Source: Apodemus sylvaticus | Taxonomy: Eukaryota > Chordata > Mammalia > Rodentia > Muridae | DNA: 64,000 nt | Assembly: GCF_947179515.1 (NCBI RefSeq) | Contig: NC_067488.1 | Span: 31,066,039 to 31,130,038 of the forward strand | Reading direction: 5' to 3' | Part shown: positions 1 through 11,296 of the stretch, in pieces | Numbering within the stretch: the first letter of the stretch is position 1 | Layout of the letters: the number at the start of each line of letters is the position of its first letter | Translations under genes and position numbers: made by a program | The notes under the pieces: generated by a model | Databases searched by the model: none | What the model was told of the DNA's origin: nothing | Seen by the model: the letters and a program-made list of their open reading frames with translations, nothing else

Positions 1-850
1 CAAGGTATATGCTTAGTCAAGTCTGTTCATTGCTTTATGCATTGATCTTCTGTCTGCAAAATTGGCCTTACAACAGTATCCCATGAAAATGTCAAGGAGG
101 GTGAGATCACAGACTGTGCCTAAGGTATACTGGCAATGCATGGCATTCAGTAATAACTGACTGTATTATTGTTACTATCACAAATGCTTGTAGCACATGC
201 TCCAATCTCTGTGAGCAAAACCTCTCCAAATGAATTCCAGGAAAATCTGGAAAGGCATTGCAGGGAATGAGGCAGCAGGTGTCAGACAGGTGACACACAG
301 ATGAAGGACACTAGAGCCAGAGTAATGGCTCCTGAATGAGTCCTGATACAGGTTGTGCTACTAGGGAACTGGATGATCTTTGCAAAGTTTCCTAACCTCT
401 CTAAGCTCCCTAACAAGTCGTAGTGAGATCATGGTTTTCATTTCAACTATCAACCTAAGGATGAAATAACAGAACTCCTGTAATTGCTTAGCCAGTCGGG
501 TGACCCTCAAAAGGTGGTAGCTAATTATGATGATTTTCTTAAAATTAGGGGATAGAATGAACTGGGGGAGGAACCAAAAGGTAGGAGATTCTGCTGGGAA
601 GGTAAGCTGTCATCAGGATGGGTGGAAAAGTCTGTTACAATTTAAACTACGATGGCTGGAGGAAGTTCAGCTTCATGGCCCCGAGGATCTGTTTCTAAGT
701 CACATCGTTTCCACCCATCTCTCCAAGCTCTAGGTCCACATCCAGACTGTTCTGCTTTCTCAGCGAGTACATATAAGTCTACCCCTGTTATAAACACACA
801 GACTAAATCTCATCAGGTTGTGAGTGGCGGAGAGATGGTGGAGCCCAAAC
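1..850. other. No gene seen; possible MIR scrap
   Basis: I see no recognisable gene here. The short open frames have no protein-family features. Around 330-430 the wording resembles the MIR phrase running from 'gcaaagtttcctaacctctctaag', which would be a very old MIR on the plus strand, but it is too diverged to be sure. Confidence 0.4.
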
Positions 851-1180
851 TGGGAGGAATAAGGAAGGGGAGGGAAAGGTCAGAAAAAGTAGATGGAGGA
901 GAAAAGAAGACAGGATAGGAGAAGTGAAGTGTGGGAGAAATGGAAAGTAAATATGGACGGGAGAGGGAAGAGATGAGAAGACAGAGGTGGGGAGGGAAGT
1001 AAAGAGAGAGGAGAAAAGAGGAAGACAAGGGAGGAGGGGAGGAGGGAAGAGGAGAAGTAGAAAAATAGAGGAGCCATTGGGAGAACAGAGAAAGGGGGAA
1101 CTGGGGGAAAGGACAGATGAGAAGAGTGTGGCAAGTCTGAACGTAGGAGAGGAAAAGAGTAGGGGGGGGGGGAGGAAAGG
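851..1180 (+). repeat. Polypurine (GA-rich) low-complexity tract
   Basis: About 330 bases are almost entirely A and G on the plus strand, ending in a run of about 11 G near 1162-1172. Reading frames on both strands stay open only because the composition is biased, giving Lys/Arg/Glu/Gly-rich or Ser/Pro/Leu-rich peptides. It has no unit period. Such strand-biased tracts can form triplex (H-) DNA in supercoiled DNA. Confidence 0.85.
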
Positions 1181-2594
1181 ACTTTAAGCCACACAGTTAC
1201 CAGTGTTGCCTGCATACCGCAGTGCTGCCCCAGCCCTCTGAAATAATTCCTAAGGGTAGAGTTGGCTCATGTGTCTCTGAATGTTAAAATTAGAGTGAAG
1301 AAGATTAAATGCTCCCAAGAAGCTGACCAGCCTCACATTTCTCTCTTCCCTCTCTTTTTATAACTGTGACCACAGTAGTAATTCAATTGGAAACATATCC
1401 TACCCATGATTGCTCCAACACTGGCACGAGATCATTCCCCAGGCTTGAGTCTTCCTTTTTTTTCCCCCCCTGTCTTTTCTTTTTATTATTATTAAATGCA
1501 CACTGCTGTTATTTTCTGCTGAAGCTAAAAATACATCTGAGTATTCAGCAAGACTCAGCCTAAGTCTCCTCCCTGTGCTGGTGGAGGCCAGGGCCAGGCA
1601 GAACCAGGAGACTGACAGGCCTTCCAGTTGGAGAGTTCCAATTTAAGCATCACTGTGCTTTTATACAAGAAAAGGACCATATTTTGATAAAATTCTTGAA
1701 GCGGAGCTCCTGGCTGAATGAACAAATCAGAATCATGGGAGACACACTTTCTTCGGGTAACATACCCTCTTTTGGGATATTTATGTTCTTTCCAAGGTCT
1801 TAGTCTTTGCAGGTCCTCTTGCAGAACCTGTTCTTCCTACCCTCCTTTTGTCTTCTTGTTTTTGCCTAAGTCATCTTCTGAGAGTCTGGACCGATAGAAA
1901 TGCACCCTCTTCCTCTATTCATGCCTGCCACTGGCCATGGCCTGTCTGCTCACTAGATCCATTATACTGTGGTGTTTAAAAGATAGACACAGTATCTCAG
2001 TACCTATTATATTTTAAGCTTCTGCCACAGTACCGGGGTCAACAAGGTTGGAGCTCAAATGGGAGATGTAAGGCATCTCTCCCTGCTCTCAGGTATGATT
2101 GTGCACCTGAACAACCCAGCGAGTGAGTGTTTTCTGGAGGGTCTACCCTAGGCTCCTAGCTTGAATCATCTAAGAGCTGGCCTCAAGACCTATGACGGCC
2201 AGTAACTCATCTAGCAGTGTTTGAGAGCTCTGTGTTCCCCTTGGCAGTTCCCCAGTTGATGGAGAACAGCTCGTTGCTCTCTTGTCATCTTCCACAATAG
2301 CCGCTTTCCTCCATCCTTTCTCGGATCAACTGTTCTTCCATCAGCTCCAATACTCTATATGCTCATATAGAATTAGGAGTGCCATACTTATCTCCCTGTG
2401 CAGCCACTTACTATTACTCAAACGTTGTGGAGTACTCATCAGGTGTTCTACCTATTTTAAGAGAGAGAAAGAAGAAACTAGAAAATTATCTTGCCCTCAG
2501 GGAACTTGCTTTAACTGCGCATGCCTGCTGAGATGAGAACATAAAGATAGAGTTGCATGTCACCCACTTGCCTGTCACACTGCTTCATCATCAC
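1181..2594. other. No gene or family recognised
   Basis: This is apparently unique sequence. A short pyrimidine-rich run lies at about 1448-1482. The 84-codon frame at 2282-2536 has no domain or composition that suggests a gene. Confidence 0.45.
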
Positions 2595-2705
2595 TGGTCA
2601 ATAACCTGCTTCATCTTTGCAGTCTGAGCCTATCTTTGCCACCGACCAGTCCGATGCTCAACACACAGAAAAGAAATGCTTTATTGAATGAGTGAATGAG
2701 TGCAA
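2595..2705 (+). repeat. L2 LINE 3' end remnant
   Basis: The stretch ends with 'ttattgaatgagtgaatgag', the classic end of L2 elements (short TGAA-like repeats after a CAATAAA-type sequence). Upstream wording (cacagaaaagaaatgcttta) fits the 'gctcaataaatgtttg' part of L2. It is diverged and partial. The next 150 bases hold a weaker reverse-oriented L2-like phrase near 2780-2830. Confidence 0.5.
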
Positions 2706-3004
2706 ACCTACCTTAAAAATTAACTTTTCTGTAAAAGTATCTTCAAATCCCTCAATGTCCGGTTGATTGATTAGTTGGTTCATCATTCACCCATCTATCC
2801 GTTCATTCAATAGATGTGTGTTGAGTGTCACTTTTTTCCTGTGTGTGTCGGAAGCATTTGATAGACAAATATCTTGACTTATAACAGTTTGTAATCATAT
2901 GTCTCTCCTGTTTTCTGCCCTATAAGTCCTTGTTCACTATATACCTTCTGACTTTACAACTGATAAGTGCTCACCATAAAGTTTACTGAAATGAGAACCA
3001 TACT

Positions 3005-3238
3005 TTTATATTTTAATATTTATTTTTATTTCATGTCTATGGAGATTTTTGCTTGCATGTATATAAGTGCACCATGTGTGTACATACAGTGTACTTGAGG
3101 GCTGCTAGAGGGTGCCACATCCTTTGGAAGAGGAGTTACAGATAATTGTGAGCTGTCATGTGGGTGCTAAGACTCAAACCCATATCTACTTTGAAGAGTG
3201 ACTAGGACAATTATCTGCTGAGCCATCTCTCCAACCCC
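3005..3238 (-). repeat. B3-type SINE (B2 superfamily)
   Basis: On the minus strand it begins with 'ggttggagagatggctcagc', the tRNA-derived head of B2/B3 SINEs (RNA polymerase III box A region). It runs through the body and ends in a TA-rich tail at the 3005 side. The body contains 'ctagagggtgcc' on the plus strand, close to the CTCF core that B2/B3 elements are known to carry. Subfamily not resolved. Confidence 0.8.
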
Positions 3239-3267
3239 AAGAACCGCAGTGTACACAAATGTTTGTT

Positions 3268-3422
3268 TATTGTTTATTTATTTATTTCAACAGTGTGTTC
3301 TTGCATATGTGACTAATAAATGCATACCTTCCACTGTGGGTGCGTAGAGGTAAAAGGCCAACTCTCAGCACTCAATTCTCTCCTTTCCATTGTGGCTTCC
3401 AAAGTGGTCTTCAGGCATGTAT
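3268..3422 (-). repeat. Truncated B3-like SINE
   Basis: TTTA repeats (A-rich tail on the minus strand) are followed by phrases equivalent to 'gaggtcagaggacaactctc' and 'tctctccttccaccatgtgg', the body of a rodent B3-like SINE. The tRNA-related head is missing. It lies directly beside the complete copy at 3005-3238. Confidence 0.6.
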
Positions 3423-3904
3423 AGTAATTTCCTTAGAAACATACCACCTTAGAAACACACTTTTAATTGTTAAAAAAAAAAAGCAAAATTTTCATGTATG
3501 CTGAGGGATGAGGCTGTTTTCTATTTCATGGATATGCTGAGTCAGTGGTATATACTAAAGTCTAGTGAAAATCAACGACCATGAGAAAGCTGTCCTGTTT
3601 TTGAGGTCCCCAAGATTTTATAAGGCTCTAATCAGCTTTGTAAAAGCACAGTACCGTGATGGAACGGGCTGTTGTAAGATCTCCAAATATATTTCTTCAT
3701 ATAGTCCATGGTTACAATAAGGCTCCAGTGTCAGAGTTGGCTCCAGATTATTGTTCACCATGGACAAAGCACTCTCCATTGGGATTAGTTTCCCTTTATG
3801 AAAAATGAGTTTGAGTTGGTTAATCTCACTGAAGTCCAAAATAATTCTGACCTCTGAATACTTCTGCAATTCTCCTCTAAGAGCGGGCAGGTTTATAAAG
3901 TGTC
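3423..3904. other. Unassigned; contains an open minus-strand frame
   Basis: It has an A12 run near 3473-3484. A minus-strand frame (3995 down to 3618, 125 codons) crosses from this unassigned stretch into the antisense of the old L1 to the right. Its inner part (about 3900-3620) has a balanced, protein-like composition, but I recognise no family. A decayed processed pseudogene or an unnamed transposon fragment are possibilities; chance is the default. Confidence 0.35.
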
Positions 3905-4410
3905 CATCAACAGGTAAAGAAAATGTGGCATGTGTACACAATGGAGTAGTATTTGGTTGTGAAAAAGAGTAGGCATCTATCAGTTGCAGTAACATTGGAG
4001 GATCTGGAGGACTTCACAGTAAGAGAAATAAAACCTGTGAGAGCATACTAACACAGACACTACTTGTGAAGGCTTTAAAAGTTGCTCTTATTGCAGAAGA
4101 TAGTAAAAGAATGGCCACTAAAGGTTAGGAAAAGTTGAGGCAACAGAGAAAGTGTGTTGAATCCTAATATGGTACCACCATAGAGATAAATTGCAAAAAT
4201 TAGTTTTTAGTAGTCTACATTTCATAGTAACATGACTATAGCATACAAAAATGTAGCTCATTTCCACATGAGTGAGAAAGTTTTAACATGTACAAAAATA
4301 AATGTATGCGGGAATAGAATCGATCATTAACTTGATGTGATCATTAGACACTATACCTTGCGCTGAATTATAATGTTATTCTCAATGGGTATGTGGAATT
4401 ATTATATGCC
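3905..4410 (+). mobile_element. Ancient L1 (L1MA/L1MB-like) 3' end
   Basis: Phrases of the end of ORF2 and the 3' UTR of old mammalian L1 are legible: 'aagaaaatgtggcatgtgta', 'cacaatggagtagtatttgg', then 'ttgcagtaacattgg', and in the 3' part 'gatcattagacactatacc' and 'attattatatgcc'. Frames are heavily broken. It predates the murine L1s elsewhere in the window. Confidence 0.7.
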
Positions 4411-5467
4411 ATTTCAAAACAAAGCAAAAAAATCATTTTACTTCATGGCCTGTTAATGAGCACAATGATTCTATTAGAAGCAGGTATATCTTATCATCTA
4501 AGACATTCAGTACATTGACAATTTTTGGCAATTTAAAATGATGCATACCAAGACCTCCTAAAGAGAGGTTATTAGAGATAGTTATGTTTCTACTCAAGAG
4601 ACTTTGTTAAAGTATTTCAATTACGTCACATATATCTGGCAATATATTATGATTTAGCTGCTATCAGGTAAAAGGGATATGAACTTCTAGTAAGTGACTC
4701 ATAGTAGAAGTTGGTATAGAACAATACCCAGAACAAGAATTTTGTTCAAAACCCCCCAGAGAACATATTGCCTCCAACTTTACTCTGAAAGAAAAGAAAC
4801 TGCCATTATTCAAGAGTTGAGAAATTATAAAACAACAACCACTACCACAAAATCTGATAATTTGAACCATTAGGGGAAGAGTCCAAGGTAGGGCTGGTGT
4901 TTGACATTGAAGGACAGGCAACAAGGCAGAGGAAGGTGGGAGAAGCTGACAGGTTCTCTCTAGCCTCCGGTCCTGTGCTCTGGTCTATTTGTTTATAATC
5001 CAACTTAGAAGTTCAAGCCACTCAGAAACTTCTCTAAAGTTTTGGGTGAATCTGACTCTAGGATTTGGGATGGTATCCAGGATTGGATGGAATTTAGTCA
5101 TGTGTCTCACTCCCATGGTCATGTAGTCCTCTATGTATGTCACATCAATGCCTTGGGTGAGTTGGTAGACTACTCTTTTTTTGCCTTCCCACTAGCCCCA
5201 AGAGAGTTGAGCTGAAAGGGAATCCTCTGAAGGAGTGGACAAAAATCACTTCTATTTGAAGCCAGGAATAGTGGAAACAGCAGACTTTGGTGTCTCTCAG
5301 TGAAACATGATTCTACTCTGGGTCTTTAGATCTTGATGGTGGGTCCTTCTTCATGAGAGCGGATACCCTGACTGTTTTGTATAAGCTAGCAATCAGAGAA
5401 GTGTTGGAGATGAAATATTTTGGTTTCTATTATTTGAGTCTGCCATCTGATTATTGTAAAATTTAAG
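4411..5467. other. No feature recognised
   Basis: AT-rich sequence without recognisable repeat families. The 86-codon minus-strand frame at 4664-4924 shows no family features. Confidence 0.45.
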
Positions 5468-5646
5468 CAAATTTTAATTTATTGTGTGAGAATGAGTGAG
5501 TGCCACACATGCATGTAGATATCAGATGACAGCTTTGTGGAGTCAGTTATGCCCTTTCATACCTAGAAGGGTTCTAAGATTTGAACTTGGGTGCTCAGCC
5601 AGGCACAGCAAGTGCCTTTACTTATTGAGCCGTCTTACTAGCCCCA
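5468..5646 (-). repeat. B3-like SINE
   Basis: On the minus strand the head 'ggggctagtaagacggctca' matches a decayed tRNA-like SINE head. The plus strand carries 'tttgtggagtcagtt' and 'ttgaacttgggtgctcagcc', typical body phrases. It ends in an AT-rich tail near 5468. Confidence 0.65.
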
Positions 5647-5999
5647 GCCTTGCTATACAATGATACATGATGATTATTTAGGTATTCACCTGTATGCATG
5701 TATATGGTTTATGTTTCTTGATCTTTTTTTTCCTAAAATTTATACAGGAGAGTACTCTGGTAAATTTGGATATAATTTTTAATGATTAAAATGTGTTTTT
5801 GGTAAAAGGTGCTCTTTTGATAGCATTTATATAACATTTCTCATTTTAATGATTTTGAATATGTAATCCAATGGCATTAAGGTTCTCTATATCATTGCTT
5901 CACTCTAGTTCTTCATCCTTTTGTCCCAGATCAACTGTTAGCATCTGTTACCTCGTGTCGTCATTATTTTTCTAGTGCAGAGAAAATTCATCATGACAA

Positions 6000-6285
6000 T
6001 AGAAACAAAAAAGAAAGCACTTTATGGGGGCTTATTTAAAGTTTAAGAGGGTGTGTCCATGACCATTATGGTGGGAAACATGGCAGCAGGCACCCAGGCA
6101 ATGCACTGCAGCAGTAGCTGAGAGTTTACATCTTAGCTGCAAGATGGCAGAGAAAGAGTGGGTGGAGCTGGGTCAGATAATTCTACAACTTCTAATTCTT
6201 CCTAAATAGTTCACCAACAGGGAAACAAGTATTCAAATATATGAAGTCATCAGGGCCATTCTTATTCAAATCACCACACACCTAG
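6000..6285 (+). repeat. Rodent interspersed repeat, hAT/RMER-like
   Basis: Phrases such as 'accattatggtgggaaacat', 'ggcagcaggca', 'agctgagagtttacatctt' and the end 'ccattcttattcaaatcacc' belong to a common rodent dispersed repeat. The same phrases recur at 50880-51243. I cannot name the family with certainty. Confidence 0.55.
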
Positions 6286-9200
6286 GGATTTGCACTGTAT
6301 GCTTGGAAAGGCTGGGAGCCCTTAGATTTTATTTCTGTCATCATTGTCTTCTGAAATATAACTGGCATTGTATGTCCTTGATGACATATTTGCCCTGGAC
6401 AATTCTGCCTTGCTCTACCTCCCCAAAGTGAACACTATTCCAAGGTATCTACATTTTACATTTGCCATCTACAATTGAGCCACATTTTGTCAATTTCTAT
6501 TCCTACATAGACCATTCCTAAGTTGGTGTGAAGTTGATATATCATGCATAATGCAATATTCAAAGTACTAGAATTGAAAGGCTGCTTGTAAAGCAATTTG
6601 GAAACATAGAGGCCAATCACGAAAGATTTTGCTAAGGATTTCCATAAGCTAGCTTTTTGAATGTGACAAGTAGACAAACCTATGTCCGTTGAGACAGCTG
6701 GAGTGATTTTAACCAGATATAGAGTGTGACAACACCTAAAAAGTGTTCTTCTTGAAAAGGATGGTAATTAAGCTGTGTGACCTGTGTGTTAGCTGTAAAG
6801 CTCAGTACAGATGGTAGGGCATCATGGACTTAATATGACAGTAAGCAACGCCTACCTTTTATAGGAAGTGGCAAAGCCTCTCATTAAGACAAATTTCTGA
6901 CCCTAAAACAAGACCAACTCATTGAGTGCTGTTTGGGGCCAGCATGCAATCACCTGAACTACTGGAGACCCAAAATCATGGACCTCTGATTTCTAATTAG
7001 GTATATGAGCTAGACTGTACAGATAGAAGACTTATTTCATGTCAACTGGAGAATACTGATGTCAGGGTAATACTCTGACTTCTCTACATGGCATGGACTT
7101 TTTTTCTTTGACTAAAGTGGAAAAGCCTTTTATACTGCTTCTGCTACAATTCTGGTTTGCTGACTAAAAGATGTAAGGGACACGCTGTGACCTAAAACAG
7201 CATCAGTTCAAATATTTGCATGTGGGTTGCTGTGTAAGAAATCCCATTTTCATTGTTAAAATAGAAGGAAGCCATTAGGCTGTATATCTGACTCATCTGG
7301 AAAGTGAGTGCTACAGATCCAACACATACCGGTAAACACCCATGTGTTCCTGTCTCTTCAAGCATACGCTGCTGTACCTGTTCACACTGGCATACTGCTT
7401 AGGCGATAGGCTCTAGTAGAATAAGCGGAAACATTGAATGAGTTTGGCTGGGCACTGAGACAAGTATGAGGAACACCAGCTATTTGTGTCCCTGTGGGTG
7501 ACTCAGCTGCACAATTCTGTTCAAGTCCTTACTGCTGGATTCCGTGAATGGGTTGGCATTGCCTTTCTCCAGCTTTGTCCTTAGAAATGGTATATTGATT
7601 AGGAATGAAAGAAGGGGGCTAGAAATGAACATGTATTGAGGTTCACAAGCATTTAAATAGTCACAGTTGATAATTATGAATATAGAAATGTAGCAAAAAT
7701 ACTAATGAAAGAAAATATGCTCACTGTGGTTTATATCACTCTGAAAATGTATCTCATCAACTTACATAAGAGAGAATAGCATCTTTAAAAGACTAGTTCC
7801 TTTAGTTCTAGACTAATTAACAAGGACCTTTTGAGTTGATGAAATATTTTTCTTGTGATATCAAGTTCAGTGTAAGCAAACAGGACCTTGAGACCATTGA
7901 CCACTTGCATGTCCTTTGTAGATAGCAGTCAGAATCCATTTTAACCATCACCACCAACATTATAAGGTAGCACCATTTATAACCACTTACAATTGAGGAA
8001 ATTGAAGTTTGACTCAAATCTCAAGTTTCTCAAACATCAGAAACTTGAGTACTGCCCTGTCTAGTGTTATAGCTGCTAATCTCAGATACTGTCTAATTCA
8101 TTCTTTGCTTGCATCAGACCCTGAATTATTGCTATATATCTATACTTCCAAATATTTCAAATTTTAGAAATGCCTTTCCATTCTATTAATGAAACAATAT
8201 TTTCCCTCATCCTACTGATGATATATATCCTTATGTCTTAATATAGTCTGCTCCCACTCTTCAGATAAAAAACTTCCTTTAATTGTTTGTATTTTTTGGA
8301 TATAATTTTGACTTTGCAATGTGGCTTTTGGTGTTCCTTCAAGACTTCCTCCATTGTTACCATCTGGCCTAGAAACAGCAATGCTGGCTCAACCTTCATA
8401 TTCTCTTCCCAGCAACAGGGAGGGGATGATTCAATATAGGAACGCAGGTTCCAGAGTTATTGGATTTAGTCATAACAGAGAGCAGCTATAGATGCCTCTA
8501 GGAGCTCTCCACAGATGGATGACTGTTTCGTAAAATATCCTTTTTGTTCTCTCAGTGATTTCAAATTGATGCCTTCCTCCATACTCCACCCAGGACTCCT
8601 TCAGGTATGAGGCTTCTTTGGGATGATTCTCTTAGAGATTGTGGAAACATTTCTATTAGATGAACAGCTCTTATTGACAAGGGTGAAACTCCTCGCTTCC
8701 TTCTAAGTTTTGGCTATGCCACAATTTCCTTTCCAAACATTTATATTTTCCTTTAGTTGTAGATATACATATGTACGTGTAGAGTCTAAGTGTCATTTCT
8801 AAGTAATATTGTGTCTTGTAAAGTTCTGCAAATCTAAAACAAAGCAATATGAATAAAAAGTATCACAGCAAAATGACTTTGAAAAACAGAAAATTCTGCC
8901 TATTTGTTACTCGCTCATCTGTCAAAGAACAGGGGTGCACTAGCATGTGTCTGAGGCCCATTCTAAGTAGTGTTTGTGGATGCTGAGTGAGACTTGACTA
9001 TTGCAGCCATCATCAGTAGAGTATAATTGTCTCAAGGGTATTCTTTCACAGACTCTTTGGGAAATGGTGAGCATGTATTTTATTTGTTGTTATGACTGGA
9101 AAGTTTGAGAAATGGTTATGGTAACATCTATAGAATTCTCTCTGTGGTGCAAAATAAGACTCTTATAATATTATCCCTTGATGACTAGTATTCATGACGA

Positions 9201-9324
9201 TTGGAATTCTCTATAGAGGTCACTTAGACAGGGACAGTGTGACTTGTCAGCCATTTTTGATTTGTCTGTGGGCATGGCTAGACCTTGGTGTTGCTTGCAA
9301 AAAGAAAATCACTCTAGTCACCTG
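6286..9324. other. Mostly unique; possible MIR at 7920-8030
   Basis: No gene is recognised. Around 7920-8030 the phrases 'attataaggtagcaccattt' and 'ttgaggaaattgaagtttga' resemble an antisense MIR core. The remainder is AT-rich and unassigned; the short frames at 6456-6677 and 7817-8017 look random. Confidence 0.4.
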
Positions 9325-9500
9325 TGCCACAAATTTTTATTGGACACAAGACACGTGCCAAACATAATTCTGGAGACTACAGAAGGATAAATAAAATGTC
9401 ATATCTTAGAGGGACAGAGTTAGTCCATGCTGCAGACACAGCTTGGGTTCCTTAATGCACATAGCCTTAATGAGTAAAGAAAAATAAGAATAAGGAAAGT
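9325..9500 (-). repeat. L2 LINE remnant, reverse orientation
   Basis: The plus strand reads 'tttttattggacacaagaca', 'cgtgccaaacataattctgg' and then 'gataaataaaatgtc'. This parallels the antisense L2 3' end, in which a TTTATTGAGC-type phrase precedes one about a shared size class and AAT-AAA repeats. Diverged. Confidence 0.5.
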
Positions 9501-9924
9501 GGTAGGTATTACATGAGTTCAAACTCCAACACTACTAATCCTTGATGCCCACGATTCAGAAGCTTCATAGAAGAAATGGCACTAAATGAGACATGAATAA
9601 TATCATATGGTGGGAAAGTTGTGCATGGCTGTGATGGGCTCAGTGAATTGGCCATATGGCTTAGAGCTTTAAGAGAACCTCATATATAAATTTGGAAAAT
9701 CTGGCAAGAACTAGGTAGGATCCACTGTAGAATTTTGGCAGAGAAAGGCTGCCTCTGTTGCTCATCTTATAAGATGAGGGCAACAGCATCAGTAGTTACA
9801 GAATTCCTCTGTTCACCACTAATGATAATAGTAATCTTGTCTAGTTACCTCTAAAAGAATTGCTTTTGATACAACTCATGCGTTGTTCACCTCAGGATTC
9901 TAATAACGCTCACAAAGCCATAGT

Positions 9925-10048
9925 ATTCTGGGCCTGGGAAACAGATGAGAGAAGGAAGCCCTAGGGAAGGTAAATGGCCCATCATTGCTATCACAGGGTT
10001 TGAGCAGAAGTGCGGAACAGAGTTATGCATCTCAAGCCCAAATACTGT
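9925..10048 (-). repeat. MIR SINE remnant, reverse orientation
   Basis: The plus strand carries 'aacagatgagagaaggaagc', 'aaggtaaatggcccatcatt', 'cacagggtttgagcagaagt' and 'ctcaagcccaaatactgtca', in the order of the antisense MIR core. Old, mammal-wide repeat. Confidence 0.55.
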
Positions 10049-10062
10049 CATCTTTTTTAGTT

Positions 10063-10066
<4 letters not shown>

Positions 10067-10105
<39 letters not shown>

Positions 10106-10109
10106 ACAC
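10067..10109 (+). repeat. (CA)n microsatellite
   Basis: About 20 CA units with one TA interruption near the right end. The antisense frame reads as alternating Val-Cys and is not a gene. Confidence 0.95.
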
Positions 10110-10413
10110 GTTTAAATGTTAATCAATAAAGCACAGACAGGGAAGTGTTTAATATATTATCACAAGTTTTCAGCAAGTCATCAGTCCACAAATATCAGCC
10201 CGCTACTTGTTCTAACAATGAGAGTTTGTAGAATCTATGGTCATGTTTCTGCAGCCCTGGCAGCGTGCAGTGACTGAATTGTGGAGAGGTGACCTTTAAA
10301 CCAAGAACTTTTTACTACTGTGCCAGCTACCATACCCATGTGCCAATCCCTGTATTAGCACAGTAAGGGCAGAGCTGGGAAGGTGGGAAGACAAAGCCAA
10401 TGCCCTTGAGTTC

Positions 10414-10564
10414 CTCCTACTTCTCATATTTAAGTATGATTCCATCATTTCCCTTGAAAAAGAGTCCTGTGTTGACTTCTAATATGGTAGGTTATTTTGC
10501 TCCCCACCCCCAACCTTATAAAATGTTTTAAAGTCACAGTGCCTAATAATATATAACAGATTTC
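10414..10564 (+). repeat. Tandem duplication copy 1, left part
   Basis: This is the left 151 bases of a ~290-bp unit. The unit continues at 11343-11480 and is repeated intact at 11481-11769. Copies differ at only a few positions (for example gattcc versus gatccc). The last 14 bases are the left target-site duplication of the L1 that interrupts this copy. Confidence 0.93.
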
Positions 10565-10601
10565 CAAAACAACCCTGAGATTTCACCTTACACCAGTCAG
10601 A

Positions 10602-11071
10602 ATGGCTAAGATTAAAAATTCAGGAGATAGTGGGTGTTGGGGAGGGTGTGGAGAGGGAGGGGCGCTCCTCCACTGCTGGTGGGGTTGCAGATTGGTACAA
10701 CCACTCTGGAGATCAGTCTGGCGGTTCCTCCGAGGGCTGGGCACCTCACTTCCAGGGGATCCTGCTGTACCACTCCTGGGCATGTACCCAGAGGATTCCC
10801 CACCATGTAATGAGGATGCATGCTCTACTATGTTCATGGCAGCCCTATTTATAATTGTCAGATGCTGGAGGGAACCCAGGTATCCCTCAACAGAAGAGTG
10901 GATGCAAAAAATGTGGTAATCTGCACAATGGAGTACTATTCAGCCATTAGAAACAATGAATTCATGAAATTCTTAGGCAAATGGATGGAGCTGGAGAATA
11001 TCATACTAAGTGAGGTAACCCAGACTCAAAAGGTGAATCATGGTATGCACTCACTAATAAGTGGTTATTAA
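10602..11071 (+). pseudogene. L1 ORF2 C-terminal fragment, frameshifted
   Basis: This is the last part of the ORF2 reverse-transcriptase protein: the Cys-rich region (CW..GCGEGGALLHCWW) and the C-terminal tail ending in LISGY. The reading frame from 10602 breaks at about 10917-10919. There one base is missing from the tggtatatct-type phrase, and the frame continues in a second phase to the stop at 11069-11071. Many residues differ from the copy at 28871-30859 by changes such as Arg to Gly, Thr to Ala, Lys to Arg, Lys to Glu and Ile to Met, all explained by A-to-G at the DNA level. Non-functional by truncation. Confidence 0.9.
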
Positions 11072-11149
11072 CCTAGAAAACTGGAATACACAAAACATAA
11101 TCTACACATCAAACGAGGTGCAGGAGGAAAGGAGGGGTGGCCCCTTGTT

Positions 11150-11296
11150 CTGGAGAGACTCGGTGAAGCAGTGTTCGGCAAAACCAGGGCGGGGAGGTGG
11201 GAAGGGGTGGGTGGGAGGACGGGGGCGGGGGGGGGAGAGAAGGGGGCTTACGGGACTTTCTGGGAGTGGGGGGGCTGGGAGGGGGGAGATAATTTG
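11150..11296 (+). repeat. L1 3' UTR G-rich polypurine tract
   Basis: Dense G runs (up to about 9) between 11186 and 11292 form the conserved G-rich block of the rodent L1 3' UTR. This region is known in L1 families for G-quadruplex potential. In this copy the runs are longer than in the copy at 28671-28760 because intervening A bases are replaced by G. Confidence 0.8.

Noticed and set aside
813..1215. 71- and 111-codon minus-strand Ser/Pro/Leu/Phe-rich frames
   Set aside because: Composition artefact of the purine tract on the opposite strand.
10583..10854. Several overlapping frames on both strands at the L1-c insertion
   Set aside because: Only the frame matching ORF2 (10602-10919) has family similarity; the others are shadows kept open by the G-rich composition.
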